Below, one piece after another: positions 1 to 8,225 of a stretch of DNA of 21,392 bases (the first letter of the stretch is position 1; the number at the start of each line of letters is the position of its first letter). Position numbers and translations under genes: made by a program. The DNA comes from an uncultured Christensenella sp. (GTDB lineage Bacteria; Bacillota; Clostridia; Christensenellales; DTU072): assembly GCA_905210905.1 (NCBI GenBank), contig CAJLYQ010000030.1, positions 1-21,392 of the forward strand. The letters run 5' to 3'. The notes under the pieces were generated by a model. The model ran no database searches. It was not told the origin of the DNA and saw nothing but the letters and a program-made list of their open reading frames with translations.

Positions 1-2
1 AT

Positions 3-31
3 AAAAAAAAGTCAATAACGGCTATTGACTT
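3..31 (-). terminator. Intrinsic terminator closing the operon
   Basis: Read on the minus strand, positions 31 to 9 form a perfect 9-bp stem (AAGTCAATA pairing with TATTGACTT) around a 5-base loop (GCCGT), followed at once by six T residues (8 to 3). This is the standard rho-independent layout. It lies about 40 bases after the stop codon of the lipoprotein gene. A smaller 5-bp hairpin (ATCCC-GTC-GGGAT, about 57-69) sits directly after that stop codon but has no U tract. I saw no comparable structure in any other gap between genes in the window. Confidence 0.88.
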
Positions 32-69
32 CGCTTTAACGGTTTAAGAAACGCCGATCCCGACGGGAT

Positions 70-1725
70 TTATTTCGACCAGACTGCATAAAAACGCTTA
101 TATCCTTCGATAAAATACGGAAAAACGACTTCGTCGCCGTCTTCGTCCGACCAGTAAAGAAAAATCGCGTCTTCCTTCTTCGTCGAGGGCGCTTTAAGAA
201 TAAACGCGCCGTGAATTTCGCTAACTTCGCTTCCGCCGTTTGCGTCGAACAAAACCGTGTAATTAGTTACCGCCGTACCCGTATCGGATAGTTTCGATGC
301 GGCGAAATCCCAGTAGTATGCGTACGCTTCTTTTACGTTGGACGGAACTACGATTTTCAGATCCGAACTCGTCGCGGAAAACAAAGCGGAGGCGGTTTGG
401 GGCGGGCGGCGGGTCGTGAGAATAAAGGTTTTCAGTCCGGTACAGCCGACGAGCGAGTTTTCCGCCAAATAAGTCAACTCGCTTTCTTTTTCAAAACGCA
501 CTTTTTCGAGATTAACGCAAAAATTAAACGCAAATTCTTTTACGGTTTTTACGCTTTTCGGCAAAACAACGGACGAAATTTTACACTCGGAAAAAGCAAA
601 TTCGCCTATAATTTCCGTATCTTGTTTTACCGAATATTCTCCGGTTTTCGCACACGGAAAACGCACGGCGGTTTTGCCGCCCGACGAATAAAGCGCGCCG
701 TCGATCGATTGAAAATAAGCGTTGTTTTTTTCCACCGCGATTTCTTCAAGGAGCGGCACGGACGAAAAATCGAAAAATTCCTTTACGTTTTTTCCGAGCG
801 TGATTTTTTTAAGAGCGGTCTGTTCGAACGCAGTTTCGGACACGGTTACCGTTTTGTCCGAAACGACGTACTCGTCCCCTTTTTTTCCTTGCGGATAACG
901 GTACAATATTTGCTCGTCTTTCGAGTAAAGTATCCCGTCCACCGATTTATAGTAACCGTTACTTTCGTTTACAGAAAATTCTTTCAAACTTTTAAGCCCT
1001 TCGAATGCTCCGTCTTCCGCTTTTGCGTTTTCGCCGAAAACTATTTTTTGTATATTGTCATTATAGATTAAAGCGTTCTTTGCGAGCGTGCGATCGAAAG
1101 AAAAAATATCTTTTTTCAGCGCGACCGGGTAAGCGACGATTTTATCTTCTTTTTTGTCGCAAAGGGAATCTCCGTCGATTTCGTACCGTTCGTTACTGCC
1201 TATTATTTCAAAGGAATTAAGGGAATAACACCGATAAAATTCCTCTTCGATTTCGGTTACGTTTTTTCCTATACAAAAGTTTACGACGTAAGATTTTATT
1301 TTCAAAAATCCTTTTTTTATGCCGACTACGGGCAAACCAAGATGGGTGTCGGGTACGCAAACCGAGATGGAATTACCCGAAAAACTCGACGCTATAAATG
1401 CGTCGAGCGTAGCGTTTTTTTCATATTTTATTCCTAAACTACCGGTGGTAATATCCGTCCAGTTGGCGTACAGAACGCAATCCGCCGTCGGAGAAAACGG
1501 AAAAACCGCTCTTTCTCTGAGGTCGGAGTCGCGGTACCAGCCTTCCAGTCTGAACCCGTCTTTTTTCGATATAGGCGGATCGGCAACCGTAGTTTCTCTT
1601 GCGCTTATCGAAGAACCGCCGTTCGTTTCAAACGAAACGACGATTTTTTGTTCTCTTTCGCTGCACGCGATAAAACAAGTCGCTATGAGTAGACAAAGCA
1701 ATACCGCGCAAACGATTTTTTTCAA
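70..1725 (-). CDS. BspA-type leucine-rich-repeat lipoprotein with two InlB B repeats
   Basis: A 551-residue predicted surface lipoprotein. The N terminus has a short basic start, a hydrophobic stretch and a lipobox-like FIAC with Cys21 as the likely lipidated residue. Residues 28-90 and 488-551 each match the InlB B-repeat pattern (strand, NGG, then ending in YANW or YAVW). Between them, about 120-465, lie irregular BspA/TpLRR-type leucine-rich repeats. These include three copies of a segment with an N-x-x-Y and D-G-x-L-Y core (about 178-202, 255-280 and 335-360). BspA-type proteins are often surface binding or adhesion proteins; no ligand can be read here. The start is TTG at 1725, placed 10 bases after GGAGG (1736-1740), and it overlaps the upstream stop as TTGA, so translation is probably coupled. 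It is the last gene of the operon. There is no sortase signal or C-terminal helix, which fits lipid anchoring. Confidence 0.85.
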   Translation of the reverse strand: MKKIVCAVLLCLLIATCFIACSEREQKIVVSFETNGGSSISARETTVADPPISKKDGFRLEGWYRDSDLRERAVFPFSPTADCVLYANWTDITTGSLGIKYEKNATLDAFIASSFSGNSISVCVPDTHLGLPVVGIKKGFLKIKSYVVNFCIGKNVTEIEEEFYRCYSLNSFEIIGSNERYEIDGDSLCDKKEDKIVAYPVALKKDIFSFDRTLAKNALIYNDNIQKIVFGENAKAEDGAFEGLKSLKEFSVNESNGYYKSVDGILYSKDEQILYRYPQGKKGDEYVVSDKTVTVSETAFEQTALKKITLGKNVKEFFDFSSVPLLEEIAVEKNNAYFQSIDGALYSSGGKTAVRFPCAKTGEYSVKQDTEIIGEFAFSECKISSVVLPKSVKTVKEFAFNFCVNLEKVRFEKESELTYLAENSLVGCTGLKTFILTTRRPPQTASALFSATSSDLKIVVPSNVKEAYAYYWDFAASKLSDTGTAVTNYTVLFDANGGSEVSEIHGAFILKAPSTKKEDAIFLYWSDEDGDEVVFPYFIEGYKRFYAVWSK

Positions 1726-3248
1726 AACGAGATTACCTCCGGCGGAAATTTTTCCAGTCCTGCCTTAAGTTCGGCTGCGGAAAGGGGCGGAACGAGTCCG
1801 TCAATCATAGAGATGTTGCTGTTTTTTGCGGCGTGTCCGTTGTAATACGTCGCTATAACCACGCCGAGAAAATGTTCGTCTTTTTCCGTCGGTTTAATCT
1901 TATGTTCGACGCAACTTTTCTTAACCTGTTTCACTATATGCGAAAGGAAAGACGCTCTGTAAGGCAAAAAGCCTTTTGCACAGATAATTCCCGTACTGAT
2001 CTTAACGAATATTCTGTGCCAGATAGACCTTGCCGTCTTGTCGCCCAAAGGTACGCAGTCGAACGACACGCCTTTATCGTCAAACGCAATCGCCATTCTT
2101 CCGTCGTAGTTCCTTTCGAAAACTTCGTTGAGAAGTCTTACTTTTCTTTCTTCGTCCACGTAAGTCGAAACAAGAACTTTTTTTACTGCAGCAAAGTATT
2201 CTTCGTCGCTTATTTTTGCGAATACTTTCTTGTTGCGGAGCGTTTCGTCCGAACCGAACGACAAAACCGCGCAAAGCGCGTCCGCTCTCTCGAATTCGTC
2301 GCCACTCCCCTTTGCAAGCAAACCCGCGTCTTCATTCACCACGGTAGCGGGGACTGTTCCGTACACGGGAACTTTTTCTCCGAACATTCTTTCGAAAAGT
2401 TCTGTCGGTGCGCCGAAAGGTTTGTAAACCAACTTATACCTGTTCCAGTACTCTTCGAATTTTTCTTTGTCGCCTGCCGCATACGCAAGCGCGGCGGAAT
2501 AAAACAAGGCGCATTCATCGATTTCGCACTCTTCCAGCACTCTTTCAAAACACATTCTGCCACATTCGTACTCGCCCTCGTCTACGAAGGCTTCGCCTAT
2601 ATCGCAAAGCACTCTTCTGTCTTCGGTTTCGTCGCAAAAAACCTGCACGCCGTCCGTCATAAGGTCGTGGGTCATCTGACTGCCTTGCAGCATAACGCGC
2701 ACGAAATCGCCGCTTTTGGTAGAGAAAATGCCTGCAAGAATCAGCAGTTTGTACGCGTGTTTCGACAAGTCGACGGTTCTTCCTTTTTCTATTGCATCGT
2801 AAAGCACGCCGATGACTTCGTCAAGGCATTTTACGTCGGGAGTGAGTTCGCACAGAATATCCAGTCCTTGCTCGAACTGTCCCGTTTGGAAAAAGTTGTA
2901 CACGTCGTTGTATCCGAGTATCGTATCGCCGTCCGGTACGGGCAGTTCGTCGGAAAACTCTTCGCTTGCGACGGGGAAAAACTTGTCGTAAGCAAGAGAA
3001 TAAAAACCGCCTCTATCGTTGGTTATGCAACCGCGAAAAAGGGCGTTGCGCCCCATAACGACGTTGTCCATACCCGAAAACATATCGGAAAAACATCTGT
3101 AAACCGCACTTCTTTCTTCGGTGTTTGACGCCTGCGACAACGCGTCTTTAAGGTTATGCACGCAAAGAACGTACTTCCCCTCGCTCGCCGCGCTTGCCGC
3201 AAGTTTTATCAGTTCTCTTAAATCCTGTTTGAACTCGACTACTTCCAT
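1722..3248 (-). CDS. Uncharacterised TPR-like helical-repeat protein
   Basis: A 508-residue protein that I do not recognise as a named family. It has no signal peptide or membrane helix, so it is probably cytoplasmic. The sequence is largely helical. Residues about 8-75 and 212-275 have the spacing of small and aromatic residues expected of tetratricopeptide-type helix pairs (for example an A-F-V-D-E-G-E-Y turn near 220-227). The part after about residue 340 looks like a separate mixed domain containing a basic, hydrophobic stretch (about 405-445). It is cysteine-rich for a cytoplasmic protein (about 13 Cys) but shows no paired metal-site spacing. The ATG at 3248 overlaps the end of hslO by 10 bases and has AAGGA upstream. 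Its stop overlaps the start of the lipoprotein gene. Position next to Hsp33 may hint at a stress or protein-handling role, but that is only a guess from context. Confidence 0.8.
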   Translation of the reverse strand: MEVVEFKQDLRELIKLAASAASEGKYVLCVHNLKDALSQASNTEERSAVYRCFSDMFSGMDNVVMGRNALFRGCITNDRGGFYSLAYDKFFPVASEEFSDELPVPDGDTILGYNDVYNFFQTGQFEQGLDILCELTPDVKCLDEVIGVLYDAIEKGRTVDLSKHAYKLLILAGIFSTKSGDFVRVMLQGSQMTHDLMTDGVQVFCDETEDRRVLCDIGEAFVDEGEYECGRMCFERVLEECEIDECALFYSAALAYAAGDKEKFEEYWNRYKLVYKPFGAPTELFERMFGEKVPVYGTVPATVVNEDAGLLAKGSGDEFERADALCAVLSFGSDETLRNKKVFAKISDEEYFAAVKKVLVSTYVDEERKVRLLNEVFERNYDGRMAIAFDDKGVSFDCVPLGDKTARSIWHRIFVKISTGIICAKGFLPYRASFLSHIVKQVKKSCVEHKIKPTEKDEHFLGVVIATYYNGHAAKNSNISMIDGLVPPLSAAELKAGLEKFPPEVISF

Positions 3249-4102
3249 AATTTGTCCGTCCTTTCCTTATCGAACACGTATTTTTTGCCGCAAAAATGGC
3301 AAAGAATTTCGATTTTGCCCACTTCTTCGAGTATTTCGTCACATTCCTTTTTGCCGATACTTCTGAGCGTATTCTCGATTTTCTCTTCGCCGCAATTACA
3401 TTTAAGCGTAACTTTTTCTTCTTCGTAGCCTTCCGCGTCTAAGTGTCCGAAGTAAAAATCGAATATTTCCGAAGGCGTTTTTTCCTGCAAAATCTCGCTT
3501 ACCTGCTTAAAATTGCTCATTACGTCTTCGGTCATAAAGAGTTGTCCGTCGTCAAGACCCGGCAAGGCTTCCACGATAACGCCGCCTGCGGAAAGGCAAC
3601 CGTCCTTGTCCATTCTCACTCCGAGCGCAACCGCGCTCCTTATCCCTTCGCTCGTAAACAGGTATTGCGTAAAGTCTTCGGCTATTTCGCCGCTTACAAG
3701 CGCGCACCTGCCCATATAAGGTTCTTTCAGTCCCAAATCCTTAATTACGGTGATAAAACCGTCTTTGCCTACGCCCTTACCTACGTCGAGATGTCCGTCT
3801 TCTTTAAGGGGAAACTCGACGTGCGGATTGTCTACGTACCCTCTTATTACGTTACCGCCGCTTCCGGCTACGACGATAGAGCCGAGTTCTCCGCCGCCGT
3901 TTATCGTCATTGAAAACGTGCTGTTCTCGTCTTTAAGGTTCGTCGAAATATATGTTCCTGCGGTCATCGCTCTTCCGAGCGCGGCAGCCGCAAGCGGACT
4001 GAGATCGTGGATTTTTATTTCTTCCACGACTATATCCTTTATATCTATTATCGCAACGCGCGCTTTTCCGCCGAAAAACACGCCTTTTTTTATCGTTCCC
4101 AT
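3239..4102 (-). CDS. hslO: Hsp33 redox-regulated molecular chaperone
   Basis: A 287-residue cytoplasmic holdase chaperone that is activated by oxidants such as hypochlorite or peroxide and protects unfolding proteins. The length is normal for the family. The N-terminal fold contains the Hsp33 hallmarks: the LSPLAAAALGRAMTA segment (residues 35-48), the glycine-rich IRGYVDNPHV stretch (86-95) and the GRCALVSGEIAEDFTQYL segment (131-148). The C-terminal redox switch is complete, with Cys235-x-Cys237 and Cys268-x-x-Cys271 available to bind one zinc ion. The ATG at 4102 has AAGGAG at 4108-4113, 5 bases upstream. It lies 17 bases after the HAD gene and overlaps the next gene by 10 bases, so it is an internal operon gene. 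I find no heat-shock promoter or CIRCE element nearby. Confidence 0.96.
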   Translation of the reverse strand: MGTIKKGVFFGGKARVAIIDIKDIVVEEIKIHDLSPLAAAALGRAMTAGTYISTNLKDENSTFSMTINGGGELGSIVVAGSGGNVIRGYVDNPHVEFPLKEDGHLDVGKGVGKDGFITVIKDLGLKEPYMGRCALVSGEIAEDFTQYLFTSEGIRSAVALGVRMDKDGCLSAGGVIVEALPGLDDGQLFMTEDVMSNFKQVSEILQEKTPSEIFDFYFGHLDAEGYEEEKVTLKCNCGEEKIENTLRSIGKKECDEILEEVGKIEILCHFCGKKYVFDKERTDKLWK

Positions 4103-4119
4103 ATAATCTCCTTGTCGCT

Positions 4120-4764
4120 TTAATCGATGCTCAGATAAAACGAAGCGACTTGTTCGGGCGTATCGAAATACGCCGCGACTTTATACTTTTTTAATTCGGT
4201 TTCTTCACCGAAACCGTATCTTACTATCGCCACGGGAATACCGGATTCGGTCGCTCCTTCTGCGTCGAAGTGCGTGTCGCCTATCAGAACGGTTTTTCCT
4301 TTGTCGATACCGTTTTCTTCGATTACGGCGTCCAAAACAAGCCGTTTGGTAAGCCGACCGAGTTCATATCGCGATCCGTATATACCCGTGAAAAACTTAT
4401 CTATTCCGAGCAGGCTGCATACTTTTATCGCCATACTCTCGTTTTTCGTGCTTGCGATAAACAGTCTTTTACCGCCGAGAAAAAGGGTATTAAGCATTTC
4501 GTACACGCCGTCGAAAAGTTTGTTTGCCGTTTTCAGATCGATTTCTCTATACAGCGTACGGAAGCGCTCGCAAGCGGCTGCGCGTTTATCCTCGGGCAAA
4601 TAGTCTTTAATAACGAACTCGACGGGCGGTCCGATAAACTTTTTCATAACGCTTTCGGCGGGAAGGGGTATACCCAACTCGCCGAAAAGTTTTTTATATA
4701 TACCGAATATGCACTCTCTGCTGTCGATGAGCGTGCCGTCAAGGTCGAAAATTATATCTCTCAT
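4120..4764 (-). CDS. HAD-superfamily phosphatase, phosphoglycolate phosphatase-like
   Basis: A 214-residue cytoplasmic haloacid-dehalogenase hydrolase that should remove phosphate from a small metabolite through an aspartyl-phosphate intermediate. All four HAD motifs are visible: motif I DLDGT with nucleophile Asp7 and Asp9, motif II around Ser105, motif III Lys140, and motif IV GDTHFD with Asp163 and Asp167. A helical cap lies between motifs I and II (about 15-90), as in class IA members such as Gph and PpaX. The exact substrate cannot be told from sequence: phosphoglycolate, pyrophosphate and nucleotides are all possible. The ATG at 4764 overlaps the valS stop as ATGA, so translation is coupled to valS. 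hslO follows 17 bases later. Confidence 0.88.
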   Translation of the reverse strand: MRDIIFDLDGTLIDSRECIFGIYKKLFGELGIPLPAESVMKKFIGPPVEFVIKDYLPEDKRAAACERFRTLYREIDLKTANKLFDGVYEMLNTLFLGGKRLFIASTKNESMAIKVCSLLGIDKFFTGIYGSRYELGRLTKRLVLDAVIEENGIDKGKTVLIGDTHFDAEGATESGIPVAIVRYGFGEETELKKYKVAAYFDTPEQVASFYLSID

Positions 4765-7382
4765 TCGAGTTCTTCGTACCTTGCCGTTATTTTTTCGAGA
4801 AGTTCTCTGTTCTGCGCAAGTTTTTCCTTTTCCGCGTTTATCAGTTTTTCGGGGGCTTTCGCTACGAACCCTGCGTTTGCGAGCAGGTTCTCTCCGCGTT
4901 TAACTTCCGCAAGTATCTTCTCTTTTTCTTTGTTAAGTCTTGCTTTTTCCTTTTCGGTATCGACGAGTTCTCCCATCGGCATATACAGTTCTGCCGAACT
5001 CGTAGCCGCTCCGCAGAGTTTATCGCCTGCTTCGGATTTGTCGTTTATGAACTTCGTCGCGCTTACGCCGGCAAGTTTTTCGATGTAAACTTCCGCTCCG
5101 TCAAAGGCTTTTTTGTCGTCGGTCTTTATATAAAGGTGTACTTTCTTCGACACGGGAACGTTCATTTCCGCACGGACAAAACGCACTTTTCCGATGACTT
5201 CCTTAACTTTTTCGAAGTTTTCGTACTCTTTTTCAAAGTCGAACTTTTCTTGATAGGTAGGGTACTTTTCTAGCATAACCGTTTCGCTTATGCCTAAGTA
5301 CGACCAGATTTCTTCGGTAATGAAAGGTACGAACGGATGAATGAGTTTTATTATTTCGCTAAGCACGTATTTAAGTACGCCCAGCGCGTCGCTCTTCTTC
5401 TTTTCGTCCTGACTGTAAAGCATAGGCTTGGTAAGTTCTACGTACCAGTCGCAATAATCGCTCCAGATAAAGTCGTAAAGTTTTGCAAGCGCAAGTCCCA
5501 TTTCGTACTTGTCGAGATTCTTTCTTACGTCCTTAATTACGTTTTGCAGTTTGGTAAGTATCCACTTATCCGCGTCGGTAAGGTTACATTCGTCAACGGG
5601 CGTGGGGGTTGCGTTTTCGAGGTTCATTACGACGTATCTAGATGCGTTCCACAGTTTGTTCATAAAGTTACGCGAAGCGTCCATTCTTTCGTCCGAGAAC
5701 CTGATATCGCCGCCGGGCGCTACGCCGGTAGACAACGAGTATCTGAGTGCGTCCGCGCCGTACTTGTCGATGATGAGCAACGGGTCGATACCGTTACCTA
5801 AACTCTTGCTCATTTTTCTTCCCTGCGAATCTCTTACTATACCGTGGATAAGAACTTCGCTGAACGGCGTTTTGCCCATATGTTCTATTCCGGAGAATAT
5901 CATTCTCGCTACCCAGAAGAAAATAATATCGTACGCCGTAACGAGAACGTTGGTCGGATAGAAGTATTCCAGATCTTCGGTTTTGTCCGGATAACCGAGT
6001 GTGCTGAACGGCCAAAGGGCGGAACTGAACCAGGTATCCAGCACGTCTTCGTCCTGTCTTAAATGCTTGTTTCCGCATTTCGGACAAACGGTCGGATCGG
6101 TTTTTGCAACGATTTTTTCTCCGCACTCGTCGCAGTACCAACAGGGTATTCTGTGTCCCCACCAAAGTTGACGGGAAATACACCAGTCGCGGATATTTTC
6201 CATCCAGTTAAAGTACGTTTTTTCAAAACGTTTGGGGATAAATGTCGTTTCGTCGTCTTTTACCACTTCGATTGCCGGTTTTGCGAGTTCGTCCATTTTA
6301 AGGTACCATTGCTCGCACGCTTTGGGTTCTACTACGGTTTTGCAACGGTAGCAAACGCCTACGTTGTGCGTGTACGGCTCGATTTTTTCGATAAATCCTT
6401 CTTTTTGAAGGTCTTCGACGATCGCCTTTCTCGCTTCTTCACGGCTCATTCCGGCGTATTTTCCCGCTTTCTCGTTCATATTTCCCTTATCGTCGATAAC
6501 GGATATGAGTTCGAGATTGTGACGTTTGCCCACTTCGAAGTCGTTCGGATCGTGCGCAGGTGTGATTTTAACCGCGCCGGTACCGAAACCGAGTTCTACG
6601 TAATTATCCGAAATTACGGGAATTTCTCTGTCGGTAAGGGGAAGTTTCATCATCTTTCCGACAACGTTTTTATAGCGTTCGTCGTCGGGGTTAACCGCCA
6701 CCGCAGTGTCGCCCAGCATCGTTTCCGGTCTGGTCGTAGCGACTATCATATAACCGCTTCCGTCGGTGTAGGGGTATTTAAGGTGCCATAAAAAACTTGG
6801 TTGTTCTTCGTACTCGATTTCGGCGTCGCTGAGTGCGGTTCCGCAACTCGGACACCAGTGCGTCATACGGTTACCCCTATAAATCAGTCCTTTGTCGTAA
6901 AGGTTTACGAACACTTCTCTGACCGCTTTCGAGCATCTTTCGTCCATCGTAAACGCTTCTCTCGTCCAGTCGCAACTGTTGCCCAGACGTTTAAGTTGTT
7001 CCACTATTCTGCCGCCGTACTGCTCTTTCCACTTATACGCGCGTTTAAGGAACTCTTCTCTTCCTATGGATTCTTTAGTAAGCCCTTCCTTGCGGATCTG
7101 CTCGACGATTTTCAGTTCGGTCGCTATGCTCGCGTGGTCGGTACCCGGTACCCACAACGCGGAATAACCGTCCATTCTCTTATACCTTATAATAATGTCC
7201 TGTAAAGTTTCGTTGAGCGCGTGCCCCATGTGAAGTTGTCCGGTGATGTTGGGTGGGGGCATAACGATGGTAAAAGGCTTTTTGCTCTTGTCTGCTTTTG
7301 CCGTGAAGTATCCCTTTTCGCACCAGTTCTTATAGATACGCCCTTCAGCTTCCGACGGCGTAAAGTTCTTGTTCATTTCCAT
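4761..7382 (-). CDS. valS: Valyl-tRNA synthetase
   Basis: An 873-residue class I aminoacyl-tRNA synthetase that joins valine to tRNA-Val and edits mischarged threonine. The HIGH motif is HMGH at residues 51-54 and the KMSKS motif is intact at 523-527. The CP1 editing domain contains the ATTRPETMLGDTAV segment (215-228) and TPAHDPNDFEVG (274-285). A zinc-ribbon-like set of cysteines lies at 417/420 and 433/436. Residues 806-873 form the basic and acidic coiled-coil arm typical of bacterial ValRS. I start it at the ATG at 7382, which has AAGAAGG 8 bases upstream. A longer in-frame TTG at 7478 would overlap pgsA by 68 bases with a non-homologous basic extension. There is no T-box leader, since only 28 bases separate it from pgsA. 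It is coupled downstream to the HAD gene. Confidence 0.97.
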   Translation of the reverse strand: MEMNKNFTPSEAEGRIYKNWCEKGYFTAKADKSKKPFTIVMPPPNITGQLHMGHALNETLQDIIIRYKRMDGYSALWVPGTDHASIATELKIVEQIRKEGLTKESIGREEFLKRAYKWKEQYGGRIVEQLKRLGNSCDWTREAFTMDERCSKAVREVFVNLYDKGLIYRGNRMTHWCPSCGTALSDAEIEYEEQPSFLWHLKYPYTDGSGYMIVATTRPETMLGDTAVAVNPDDERYKNVVGKMMKLPLTDREIPVISDNYVELGFGTGAVKITPAHDPNDFEVGKRHNLELISVIDDKGNMNEKAGKYAGMSREEARKAIVEDLQKEGFIEKIEPYTHNVGVCYRCKTVVEPKACEQWYLKMDELAKPAIEVVKDDETTFIPKRFEKTYFNWMENIRDWCISRQLWWGHRIPCWYCDECGEKIVAKTDPTVCPKCGNKHLRQDEDVLDTWFSSALWPFSTLGYPDKTEDLEYFYPTNVLVTAYDIIFFWVARMIFSGIEHMGKTPFSEVLIHGIVRDSQGRKMSKSLGNGIDPLLIIDKYGADALRYSLSTGVAPGGDIRFSDERMDASRNFMNKLWNASRYVVMNLENATPTPVDECNLTDADKWILTKLQNVIKDVRKNLDKYEMGLALAKLYDFIWSDYCDWYVELTKPMLYSQDEKKKSDALGVLKYVLSEIIKLIHPFVPFITEEIWSYLGISETVMLEKYPTYQEKFDFEKEYENFEKVKEVIGKVRFVRAEMNVPVSKKVHLYIKTDDKKAFDGAEVYIEKLAGVSATKFINDKSEAGDKLCGAATSSAELYMPMGELVDTEKEKARLNKEKEKILAEVKRGENLLANAGFVAKAPEKLINAEKEKLAQNRELLEKITARYEELE

Positions 7383-7390
7383 TTTTATTT

Positions 7391-7397
7391 CCTTCTT
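7391..7397 (-). promoter_or_regulatory. Ribosome binding site fixing the valS start
   Basis: AAGAAGG on the minus strand ends 8 bases before the ATG at 7382. It is the only good Shine-Dalgarno site near the gene and rules out the in-frame TTG at 7478. A second ATG at 7376 is also in frame, but its spacing of 14 bases is less favourable. Confidence 0.75.
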
Positions 7398-7410
7398 AAG
7401 TAAAGATTTT

Positions 7411-8169
7411 TTATTCGTTCGTATGTTCTTCCGACGTTTCGCCGTTTTCCTCGGTCGTTTGAGCCGCTTTATCCGCAAGCGCTTTCTTGTGCGCTTTGAG
7501 TTGTCTGAACGTGTCCACTCCGTAGTTTATCGCCGCCGCCCAGTTAAGCGCAAGACCTATAGTAACGATAATCCAGTCAAGGGTGTACGTACTCCACAGT
7601 TTAAGGAAGAACGGATGGAAGAAACAAAGTATCGAACCGCAACTAATTATGCAACTCGCTACTTTACCCAGCATATTCGCTTTGATGTTTATGTCGTTTA
7701 CTACGAAACTTCCGATAACGACCATCATAAGTTCGCGGAATACAAGGAAAATTATAAACGCCCAGTGAAGATAAGGAGATCCCGACGGCGTTTTCGCTAT
7801 CGCCAACGCTACGATTACGCCGATATGCATAGTTTTGTCCGCTATGGGGTCGATACACTGTCCTACGTACGTGCCTTGATCGTACTTAACGACGTGTTTG
7901 CCTATCTTCGTGCCTGCTTTGAACCTACGCGCGATTTTGCCGTCGAGCACGTCGGTAAACGCAGCAAAAATCATAATTCCCAAAGACAGATATACCCACC
8001 AACTTTGATATGCGTTGTTTTCCGACGCTCTGCTTCCCAAGATAAGCAAGGTCATATACACGGGTACGCAAAGTATTCTGATAAATACCAGAATGTTGGG
8101 TATCGTCCAAAGCGTGTGGCGATTGATAATTAACCTTTTTTCTTTCGTTTCAGTAGTAGTTCCTTCCAT
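7411..8169 (-). CDS. pgsA: CDP-diacylglycerol-glycerol-3-phosphate 3-phosphatidyltransferase-like membrane enzyme
   Basis: A 252-residue membrane protein of the CDP-alcohol phosphatidyltransferase family. PgsA makes phosphatidylglycerophosphate, the precursor of phosphatidylglycerol and cardiolipin. Several hydrophobic helices are visible (about 22-46, 57-73, 113-126, 135-157, 168-187 and 196-213), followed by a charged C-terminal tail. The catalytic signature is D73-x2-D76-G77-x2-A80-R81, then G103-x3-D107-x3-D111. The stretch between A-R and the second Gly is 21 residues, while the family pattern has 8. The extra 13 residues look like a duplication (see the repeat entry). The start at 8169 has AAAGGAG 8 bases upstream. 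The 56 bases before it show no clear promoter or terminator. The family is certain. The PgsA assignment is likely, but a related alcohol transferase (for example for cardiolipin or serine) is possible. Confidence 0.87.
   Translation of the reverse strand: MEGTTTETKEKRLIINRHTLWTIPNILVFIRILCVPVYMTLLILGSRASENNAYQSWWVYLSLGIMIFAAFTDVLDGKIARRFKAGTKIGKHVVKYDQGTYVGQCIDPIADKTMHIGVIVALAIAKTPSGSPYLHWAFIIFLVFRELMMVVIGSFVVNDINIKANMLGKVASCIISCGSILCFFHPFFLKLWSTYTLDWIIVTIGLALNWAAAINYGVDTFRQLKAHKKALADKAAQTTEENGETSEEHTNE
7837..7914 (-). repeat. Probable 13-residue tandem duplication inside the PgsA active-site motif
   Basis: Residues 86-98 (GTKIGKHVVKYDQ) and 99-111 (GTYVGQCIDPIAD) are directly adjacent, have equal length and share G-T-x-hydrophobic-G at the same positions. 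The first copy keeps the family spacing A-R-x8-G (G90), but Val94 and Gln98 sit where the two catalytic aspartates belong. The second copy carries them (D107 and D111). At DNA level both copies begin GGCACG, with partial further match. Ancient duplication is inferred; insertion of unrelated sequence is the alternative. Confidence 0.6.
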
Positions 8170-8225
8170 TTTGAAAACTCCTTTCGTTAGATTTTTCTTT
8201 ATAATAAAACGGTTAAGCCCGATTA

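Noticed and set aside
1833..3128. A 431-codon plus-strand frame opposite the TPR-like gene.
   Set aside because: It lacks a Shine-Dalgarno site and any recognisable motif; the minus-strand gene has tight operon overlaps on both sides.
3122..3248. A frameshift joining hslO and the TPR-like gene.
   Set aside because: Hsp33 is complete with its zinc site and normal length, and the next gene has its own ATG and Shine-Dalgarno site, so a 10-base overlap is enough explanation.
7383..7478. Longer valS start at the TTG at 7478, adding 32 basic residues.
   Set aside because: The extension overlaps pgsA by 68 bases, is not ValRS-like, and a good Shine-Dalgarno site lies before the ATG at 7382.
8170..8225. 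Possible pgsA promoter (TATAAA-like stretch) in the 56-base gap.
   Set aside because: No acceptable -35 sequence lies 16-18 bases upstream, so the A/T-rich stretch alone is not enough.
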